NCBI GenBank assembly: GCA_964390645.1 | Contig: CAYMLL010000134.1 | Span: forward strand, 1 to 19,179 | Source of the DNA: CAYMLL01 sp964390645 | GTDB taxonomy: Bacteria > Planctomycetota > UBA8108 | Reading direction: 5' to 3' | DNA: 19,179 nucleotides | Shown: one piece after another, positions 1-5,789 of the stretch | How positions within the stretch are numbered: position 1 is the first letter of the stretch | Layout of the letters: every line of letters begins with the position of its first letter | Position numbers and translations under genes: made by a program | Notes under the pieces: generated by a model | What the model was told of the DNA's origin: nothing | The model's database searches: none | Seen by the model: only the letters and a program-made list of their open reading frames with translations

Positions 1-2921
1 GGGGCGGCGGATTGCCGGCCGTGGAAGGTGACGTCGCCGAGCCGGAAGGCCGCCCCCTCGTTCTGACCCCGCTCGGCGAGGCTCGCGGTCCCGTCGGTAT
101 GCCGGACGACGGCCACGTCGACCTGCGCCTCCCGGTATCCACGCTCTCCGTACAGAGATCTCACGGACCGCTCTGCCCGCTCGGTCGTGGTATCCGAGAA
201 CGACGCGAAACCCCGCGTGCCCCAGAGAGGTTCCGACGGCTTCTCCCCGTCCGCCCTGCCTTGCCCGACGGGTTTCGAGAGCAGCGCGACGATCTCCTCC
301 GCCGACACCGCACTGTTCCCCGTGACCCGCACCGGACCGATCGGTACGCGCTCCGCCTCCTTCACCCGGACGGACAACCTCTGGCGCTTCTCATCGATGG
401 CCGCGATCACTTCGGCCGCGGGAAAACCACCGGCGACGAAGCCTCTGCGGATCTCCCGCTCGATGAGCCGCAACGCGTCGTCGCGAGGCGCCCGTGGGTG
501 GAGCCCGGTCAATGCGAACGGAGAACGCCGCAACGAAGCGATGATCTCCGCCGGCGTATACGTCTCGACGCCGACGATCTCCAGACGCGAGAGCTCGCCG
601 AAGACACCGATCTCCCGCTGCCGCGCGGCGCGTCGCTTCGCCTCGAGGAGTCGACCCATCAGCGGTGTCGTGAATTGCCTGATTTTTCTCCCGATCTGGA
701 TGACCCTGTGACGCGCGCCGGACTCCTCGTCGCCCCCGAGCCCGAGACGAAGCGCGATGCGGAGCTCGTCACGAGCCTCGATCAGACGCCCCTGCTCCCC
801 GAGGACGGAGGCGAGGCTCTGATGCAGCGTCGCGTTCCTGGGGTACAGGAACAGCGCCCGTCGAAAATGAGCCTCCGCCGCCTCGAATCGATTGCCTCTG
901 CCCGCGAGGATGCCCCGCAGTGCCAGTGTATCCCAGCGTCCCGGCTCGCGCCGCTCGACTTGCTCTACGGCCGCGACGGCCTCGTCCTCCCGTCCGGCGA
1001 AGAGAAGGGCGGTGGCCAGTCGAGCTCGACCCCACGCCGACTCCGGATCGAGCTTGATCGCGACACGGCAGCGGTCGACCCCGCCGGGGGACCCGGGTAG
1101 CTGGAAAAGCTGATGAGCCACGACCTGGAGATCGTCCAGGAAGCGGAAGCTCGCGTGGCGGACGCCGAACCAGCGGTAGGCGGGATCCGCCAGAAGCGCC
1201 TTGCCATCGATCACCACCCCCCCACACGCATGGTCAACGACGTCTCCAGCGTGATCACGCTCGAGGTGGACGTAGTACGCGTCGAGTGCGACATGGCGCG
1301 CGAGAGCGACGTAGAGCTTGGCAAACTCCTGGCAGTTGAACAGCTCCTCCGGGTCGCTCCAGGCAGCGAAGACCTCGAGCGCGGTGCGTGTCCGACCTCC
1401 CGATACTGTCTGGACGCGTCGCGTCAGGCCGTCGAAGATGGCGCGCGCGCGCTGCAGGTCCGACCTCGCACCGGCAGTCAGCTCCGCCGCCCACTCGGCG
1501 ATCGCGTCGCTGCTCTCGAGCGGACGGACGACGAGCGCGATCTCGGCGTCGTCGAGCTTCTCGCGAAGCGCCGCATCGAGCTCCTGCGCCGAGTACGATC
1601 GAGGTGTCTTGACCCGCACGAATCGTGGTACGAGCGCCTGGCGATGTCGCTGCATCCTCCGGCGCACGGAAGCCAAGGCCTGCTCGTCGCCGCCGGGCTT
1701 CGCCAGGAGGTCGACGAGACGCTCACAAGCCTTGATCGCGCGCGGCACGTCGTTCAAGGCCTCGTAGATCTGCACGCAGCCCTGCACGGTGGCCGGGTCC
1801 TCGTGCACGATCCTCAGCGCGTCGTCGGCCGCCGCCAGCGCCTCGTCCCTCTCCTTCAGCATGAGGTGGGCTCGGGCGAGCAACACGCGAGCCGGCGCCG
1901 AGGTGGGATCCGCCCGCGCGAGAGTTCGCAGGACGTCTCGCGCCGGCTGCGGTCTTCCCGTGCCGAGGTAGATATGCCCCAGCCGGCCGAGAGCCTCGAC
2001 GTCATGAGGCCGCAAGCGACGCGCCTGAACGAAGACCTTCTCTGCCTCCTGAACCTCGCGCTGTGCCAGGAGTGCCTGAGCGAGGGCGAGAACGGCTTCC
2101 GGGTCCTGCGGGTCGATCCCGACGGCCTGTCGGGCGATCCCGGCGGCGAGATCGTGCTGCCCCACCCCCTGCAGGAGCCGTGACAGGCGCGCGCCCGCGG
2201 CCACGAAGCGACCGTCGACCTTCACTGCTTCCTGAAGATTGCGGACCGCCTCGTCCCAGGCCTCCCGGGATCCCGTCGGCGCCCCACCCGGCACTCCGGT
2301 CGAGCGGACGTAGAGATCCAGCGCTCGCATCGAGGTGGTCGGTCCACGACGCGCTCGGGCGAGCTCGGCGTCCGTCGGACGAATCTCGAGGAGCGAGAAG
2401 ACCTCGACCGCAAGTCGTTCGGTGAGCTCCAGGGGGCTGCTTCCGGTCACTTCGATCGCCCCGGGCTCGACGTCGGAGGCGACCGGGTGGACGAGCACCG
2501 AAGCGGTCCACCGGTCACCCTCGCGAGTGAAGGACCCCTGCACGACCCGCTGGGCCTCGAGCACCTCTCCGACGCGGCGCGCCACGACCGGATCGACGCG
2601 CCGTGAAGCGTCCAGCCCGTCGGCGTGAAGGGCGGCGAGGATCGACTGTCTGCCCGGCAGGCGCAGCGCTCTCGTCTCGCCGAGCCGTCGCGCGAGAAGC
2701 CACCTCAGGACAGGTTTCCACGGCGCGAGCGCGGGATCGCCGGAGGCGTTCTCCAGATCGAGGAGAGCCAGCGGCAGGGGCTCGGTCGCTCCGGACGCGT
2801 CGATGGTCGGTGCTGACGCGCCTCCGGTCTCCTGGCCCCGACCGGTGGCCGGCGCAAGGCAGCACGCGGCGAGCGAGACCACGAGCGCGCCGGATCGCAG
2901 CCACCTCGTTGACATTCTCAT
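1..2921 (-). CDS. Exported TPR / transglutaminase-like / TPR / POTRA protein (3' end outside window)
   Basis: The frame is open for 973 codons and leaves the window at base 1. Residues 1-30 form a signal sequence, with a possible lipobox LAAC ending at Cys20. Residues 35-195 resemble the TolB-N/FlgO-like domain that precedes TPRs. TPRs fill about 205-375 (e.g. DPEAVLALAQALLAQ) and again about 605-730 (e.g. AHFRRALFLYPRNATLHQSL). Between them is a transglutaminase-like domain with Cys530 (FNCQEFAKLYVALAR), His564 (VDHACGG) and Asp579 (LADPAY), in the order and spacing of the family triad. From about 770 come two POTRA-like units (RLEIVGVETYTPAEIIASL; GPVRVTGNSAVSAEEIVALL) and the start of a third (FRLGDVTFHG), as in Omp85/TamA proteins. 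A beta-barrel may follow outside the window. ATG at 2921 has GGAG 4 nt upstream; ATG at 2915 is an alternative. Periplasmic or outer-membrane assembly is inferred; the substrate is unknown. Confidence 0.85.
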   Translation of the reverse strand, partial: MRMSTRWLRSGALVVSLAACCLAPATGRGQETGGASAPTIDASGATEPLPLALLDLENASGDPALAPWKPVLRWLLARRLGETRALRLPGRQSILAALHADGLDASRRVDPVVARRVGEVLEAQRVVQGSFTREGDRWTASVLVHPVASDVEPGAIEVTGSSPLELTERLAVEVFSLLEIRPTDAELARARRGPTTSMRALDLYVRSTGVPGGAPTGSREAWDEAVRNLQEAVKVDGRFVAAGARLSRLLQGVGQHDLAAGIARQAVGIDPQDPEAVLALAQALLAQREVQEAEKVFVQARRLRPHDVEALGRLGHIYLGTGRPQPARDVLRTLARADPTSAPARVLLARAHLMLKERDEALAAADDALRIVHEDPATVQGCVQIYEALNDVPRAIKACERLVDLLAKPGGDEQALASVRRRMQRHRQALVPRFVRVKTPRSYSAQELDAALREKLDDAEIALVVRPLESSDAIAEWAAELTAGARSDLQRARAIFDGLTRRVQTVSGGRTRTALEVFAAWSDPEELFNCQEFAKLYVALARHVALDAYYVHLERDHAGDVVDHACGGVVIDGKALLADPAYRWFGVRHASFRFLDDLQVVAHQLFQLPGSPGGVDRCRVAIKLDPESAWGRARLATALLFAGREDEAVAAVEQVERREPGRWDTLALRGILAGRGNRFEAAEAHFRRALFLYPRNATLHQSLASVLGEQGRLIEARDELRIALRLGLGGDEESGARHRVIQIGRKIRQFTTPLMGRLLEAKRRAARQREIGVFGELSRLEIVGVETYTPAEIIASLRRSPFALTGLHPRAPRDDALRLIEREIRRGFVAGGFPAAEVIAAIDEKRQRLSVRVKEAERVPIGPVRVTGNSAVSAEEIVALLSKPVGQGRADGEKPSEPLWGTRGFASFSDTTTERAERSVRSLYGERGYREAQVDVAVVRHTDGTASLAERGQNEGAAFRLGDVTFHGRQSAA

Positions 2922-3037
2922 GGTACTCCGTCGATGCGACGTCGAATTTCCGTCTCGATGTCCTCCTCGGAACGCGTCCGCGCGGGAGGACCCGGTCTTG
3001 GTGGACTCGAGACGGCGCCGGTGGAGGCCGAGGTCAA
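2918..3037 (-). CDS. Possible 39-residue leader ORF overlapping the TPR/POTRA gene
   Basis: A TTG codon at 3037 has GGAGG seven bases upstream. It opens a 39-codon frame rich in Ser/Pro that ends in a charged stretch (RSEEDIETEIRRRIDGVP). Its TGA overlaps the ATG of the next gene as ATGA, which is typical of translational coupling. I do not recognise the peptide. It may be a leader ORF or the remains of a longer gene, because the frame stays open upstream to a TGA near 3143 without a good start codon. The evidence is only the ribosome site, the overlap and the protein-like C-terminus, so chance remains possible. Confidence 0.22.
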   Translation of the reverse strand: MTSASTGAVSSPPRPGPPARTRSEEDIETEIRRRIDGVP

Positions 3038-3511
3038 GCCCGATCCTCCGGGTGTCCTGTCCGTTCTGGCCAGATCCGCACGATCGTACTGCGCGTGCCG
3101 CCACGTTCTCGAATGGCGGTGAGCGCGGGATCTGACCGATCAGGTGCAGCGCACCGCGGGAGCAAGAAGAACCAGATGGATCCGAACAGTATCGCAGAGA
3201 TCGCCTCCGTCCACGCTCCCCGAGGGACGCAGATCAGCCGTCTGCGGTATCGACTCCGACCGCGGTCGGCCTCTCGATTGTAGCTCCATCCGGCGGTGGA
3301 ATCAGCGGTCCGTTCTCTCCTGAGCAGCGCCGCCGGCCTGAGCGCCACAGTCGAGCAGCCCGGACGGCCCGTCGTCACCCCTGCGGGAGGGACCATGCCG
3401 GGGCAGGATGTCGACCTGCCGGAGCCGACGGACCGCGGACCGGGTGGCGACACACGGCACACGTGAGCCGTCCCCCGGAGGTCCTCTCTCAGGCGGCCGG
3501 AATTCCCCGGA
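3038..3511. other. Intergenic stretch, no convincing gene
   Basis: This lies between the DUF1080 stop and the TPR/POTRA gene. A minus-strand frame at 3462-3034 encodes 142 residues with one hydrophobic stretch, but it is Arg/Ser/Pro-rich, has no recognisable domain and looks like GC-rich background. I see no strong terminator hairpin with a T-run, no tRNA and no repeat. The promoter of the downstream minus-strand gene should be here, but I could not pick out convincing -35/-10 boxes. Confidence 0.5.
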
Positions 3512-4237
3512 TCACTTGAAGATCTTGATCCGGATGTCCTTGAAATGCACCACCATCCCGGGATCGTGCAGCTGGAGCTGAATCATTCCCACGTCCAGCC
3601 GCCGCTCCTTCTTCAGGTGCTCGGTGAACTCCGACGAGAGCTTGCCGTTGATATAGAACTTGAAGTTGTTACCCCTGGCGATCACGCGGACATGGTTCCA
3701 GCCGCCCTTGCGGATGTCAGCAGCCGTCACGGCCCCCTTGATCTTGGTCAGCGTCGGCTTGTCGTTCTCGTCGATCACCAGCCGGTCGCCGCGAAGACAG
3801 GCGTGCTCACGCCTTCCCGGTGTGTGGAAATCCCAGGCGCCAAGCACCTGCCTGCCGATACCGAGGTGGCCGAAATCAGCGTGGTAGCTCTGGAAGCCTC
3901 TCTTCCCGGTCTTGTCCTTGATGGCCCGGATACTGATGCCGCTGTTGCCCTTGCCGGGAAACCGGTAGCTCAGCTTCATCTCGAAATCAGCGATCTTGCC
4001 GTTGTCGAAGACCAGGTAGCTGCGCCCCTTGTCCCCCTCGCCGACGATCGCCCCATCTTTCACCGACCATGCCTTCGACGCCTTCGCCGGCATGACCGTC
4101 CAGCCCTTCAGGCTCTTGCCGTCGAACATCGAGACGAAGCCCACCTCCGCCGTCTCTTCGTCCCCGGGTGCGCCGGGGGAAGCCAGCAGTACGGTGAGGA
4201 CGATGACAGGGAAACAGGAGCTCTTCATGAAGTTCAT
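3512..4237 (-). CDS. Secreted DUF1080 (3-keto-disaccharide hydrolase-like) protein
   Basis: The protein has 241 residues. Residues 1-26 are a signal peptide (hydrophobic core FPVIVLTVLLAS). The rest is one DUF1080 / PF06439 domain with a concanavalin-like jelly-roll fold. Hallmarks are FDGKSLKGW near residue 38, WSVKDGAIVGEG, FEMKLSYRFPGKGNSGISIR, the GGWNHVRVIARGNNFKFYINGK strand pair, and a C-terminal GMIQLQLHDPGMVVHFKDIRIK strand. Length is normal for single-domain members. The family includes 3-keto-glycoside hydrolases and many uncharacterised exported proteins that are abundant in planctomycetes; substrate here is unknown. ATG at 4237 has GGGA seven bases upstream and is preferred over ATG at 4228. 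It lies on the same strand as the rhodanese, but 589 bases and an assembly gap separate them, so co-transcription is doubtful. Confidence 0.9.
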   Translation of the reverse strand: MNFMKSSCFPVIVLTVLLASPGAPGDEETAEVGFVSMFDGKSLKGWTVMPAKASKAWSVKDGAIVGEGDKGRSYLVFDNGKIADFEMKLSYRFPGKGNSGISIRAIKDKTGKRGFQSYHADFGHLGIGRQVLGAWDFHTPGRREHACLRGDRLVIDENDKPTLTKIKGAVTAADIRKGGWNHVRVIARGNNFKFYINGKLSSEFTEHLKKERRLDVGMIQLQLHDPGMVVHFKDIRIKIFK

Positions 4238-4643
4238 TCGGTCATCCCGGTAATCAAGGGTAGAGAGCCGACTCCCTGCTGCTATCCACCTTCTGATGCG
4301 TCAGCGATCGACTGCCGGCAATCCGGTCGCAATGTCGTTCCACGGGCAGAGTCCGCGACTCGTCTTATCGTCACCAGTTCTACCCGCACGATCGTCGGAA
4401 GTGAAGAAGTCACGTTGACCCGACGCGTCCGGCTCCGAGACCGCGGCAGTCGTCGGCCGTAACAACCGGCCCCGCGAGACGTCCCGCATCCACTCCATGC
4501 GCTCACCAGGCTGAAAGAACCAGCGCCGTCCCGATGGAGATGCCGTTCGCAGCGATCCTTGCGCTCTCACCCGGTGTCGTCGAATCCGCAGAGACCGGTC
4601 AAGCCGATGGCGCCGGGGCAAGAGAGGGGGAGAGTCGTCGGGG

Positions 4644-4653
4644 NNNNNNNNNN
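4644..4653. other. Assembly gap (10 N)
   Basis: Ten N bases mark a scaffold join of unknown real length. Synteny between the DUF1080 gene and the rhodanese gene depends on this join. Confidence 0.99.
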
Positions 4654-4673
4654 CCTGCGCCGGGTCTCGCCGT

Positions 4674-4709
4674 GGGCGGGGGGGAATGTGTGGGGGTGCG
4701 TGGGGGGGG
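4674..4709 (+). other. G-rich tract, potential G-quadruplex
   Basis: Four G runs of 3, 7, 5 and 8 bases are separated by loops of 1, 7 and 5 bases on the plus strand. This satisfies the usual G3+N1-7 quadruplex pattern. It starts 21 bases from the assembly gap and lies downstream of the minus-strand rhodanese gene. Such tracts often break short-read assemblies, which may explain the gap. A regulatory role is speculation. Confidence 0.45.
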
Positions 4710-4826
4710 TCCCCTGCGGCCACGAGGGGACGCTGGTGACCGTCACGCCGGCTTCTTCGCCCGAAGCGCTCCCGCCCCGCGGGAGAGGCGGCCCTCGCGG
4801 AGCGGGGGCTCGCTCGTCGGGATCCG

Positions 4827-5693
4827 CTACTTCTCGACGGGCGCGTCCTTCTCCTTGCTCCACTCGGCCCAGCTGCCGAGGTAGTTCCGCACCGTCCTGT
4901 ACCCGCAAAGCTCCAGCGTGAAGGCCTCGACCGAGGACCTGCCGCCGGACTGTCAGTAGGGCACGATCGTCTTCCTGGGATCGAGGCCGTGGTCCCTGAA
5001 GATCTTGCGCATCGTCTCGACGGGCTTGTAACGGCCATCCTCGGCCATCAGATCCTTCCACTCGAGACGCCTCGCTCCGGGGATACGACCGCGGTTCCAC
5101 TCGCCGACCGAGCGCGTGTCGAGGAGCTGAAACTTCTCGTCGCCGACGCACTTCTTCACGTCGGAGGTCACGGCGAGCACGTCCTCGCGAAATCGTGGCG
5201 CATGCTTCGTCGGAGTGACCTTCTCGTCCCGGCGTGATACCGGATGCTTGCCTTCGACCCAGAGCCTCCATCCGCCATCGAGAATCGCGACGTCGCTCGA
5301 GCCGAGGTAGCGCAGCGTCCACCAGAGTCGCGCCGCCGCGACCGGGCTGCTTCCGTAGACGACGATGCGGCTGCGCGGATCGATGCCAAGCTTGCCGAGA
5401 CGCTCGCCCCAGAACTTCGCGTCCGCGCGCCGAGACGGATCGGCGAGCCGAGCGGTCCACTCGCGGATATCGACGCGGAGAGCGCCCGGGACCCGCCCCT
5501 CGCGATAGTCCTTCTCGGAGCGCGTGTCGAGCACACGCAGAGGGCTCTTCCCGAGACGCTTCACGAGACTCGCTGCAGAGACGAGGAGCTCATCGGACGA
5601 CTTCGACGTCTCCGGCTCCTCTTCTCGCGAGACCGCGACGCCGCCGGAACCGAGAGTGATCGTCGTCACGAGAGCCCAGACGATATGTCGCAT
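4827..5693 (-). CDS. Secreted double-domain rhodanese with selenocysteine (in-frame TGA at 4955-4953)
   Basis: The full reading is 288 residues, with TGA decoded as Sec247. Residues 1-22 are a signal peptide (WALVTTITLGSGGVAVS). Domain 1 (about 35-155) has LDTRSEKDYREGRVPGA, but its active-site position reads YGSSPVA (113-119), so it lacks the cysteine, as is usual for the N-domain of this family. Domain 2 (about 172-280) has LDTRSVGEWNRGRIPGA and then IVPY-TGA-QSGGRSS, where the catalytic residue of thiosulfate / mercaptopyruvate sulfurtransferases should be. After the TGA the frame continues with VEAFTLELCGYRTVRNYLGS and WAEW, a textbook rhodanese end, to TAG at 4829-4827. A SECIS-like hairpin follows the TGA. 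Read as a stop, the protein would end at 246 residues with no catalytic residue. ATG at 5693 is chosen because GGGAGG lies six bases upstream; a TTG at 5714 is less likely. A nonsense mutation or sequencing error is the main alternative. Confidence 0.85.
4922..4940 (-). promoter_or_regulatory. Bacterial SECIS-like hairpin downstream of the rhodanese UGA
   Basis: The mRNA reads AGGUCCUCGGUCGAGGCCU. It folds as a 3-bp lower stem (AGG/CCU), one bulged U, a 4-bp upper stem (CCUC/GAGG) and the apical tetraloop GGUC. The hairpin begins 12 nt after the UGA. Counting U of UGA as 1, the bulged U is at 19 and the loop G-U at 25-26. From memory, the E. coli fdhF element has the same plan (a bulged U at 17, loop GGUC with G23-U24), so this one is shifted by two bases and its upper stem is one pair longer. 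The hairpin lies inside coding sequence, as bacterial SECIS elements do, and would recruit SelB. Confidence 0.75.
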
Positions 5694-5699
5694 GCGTTT

Positions 5700-5705
5700 C
5701 CTCCC
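5700..5705 (-). promoter_or_regulatory. Ribosome binding site fixing the rhodanese start
   Basis: GGGAGG on the minus strand is followed by six bases and then ATG at 5693. It is the strongest Shine-Dalgarno match near this gene and decides against the upstream TTG at 5714, which would lie on its far side. Confidence 0.75.
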
Positions 5706-5789
5706 TGTTAGCAACCCGACCTCGCTCGACGATGGAAGAGACCGTTCGGCGTGTCAACTGACAGAAACGACGCCGTCCGGACTCCCGTT

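Larger units (their letters stand above)
4238..4826. other. Intergenic stretch interrupted by an assembly gap
   Basis: No frame here looks like a protein. The stretch holds the 10-N scaffold join, a run of G tracts on the plus strand, and a small inverted repeat GTCCCC / GGGGAC at 4709-4714 and 4726-4731, downstream of the rhodanese stop. That hairpin could help end the rhodanese transcript on the minus strand, but no T-run follows it. The true length is unknown because the N run is a placeholder. Confidence 0.6.

Noticed and set aside
12..1100. Long plus-strand open frames at 12-1100 and 1113-2183
   Set aside because: They lie opposite the continuous 973-codon minus-strand gene with TPR, transglutaminase-like and POTRA motifs. 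Their own translations are Arg/Pro-rich with no domain, as expected antisense to high-GC coding DNA.
3034..3462. 142-residue minus-strand frame between DUF1080 and the TPR/POTRA gene
   Set aside because: One hydrophobic stretch, but otherwise Arg/Ser/Pro-rich, no domain and no good ribosome site.
4953..5714. Rhodanese ending at the TGA as a complete 253-residue protein from the TTG at 5714
   Set aside because: It would lack the active-site residue and final strands, while the frame beyond the TGA encodes a well-formed rhodanese C-terminus. The TTG start is also displaced by a strong ribosome site before ATG 5693.
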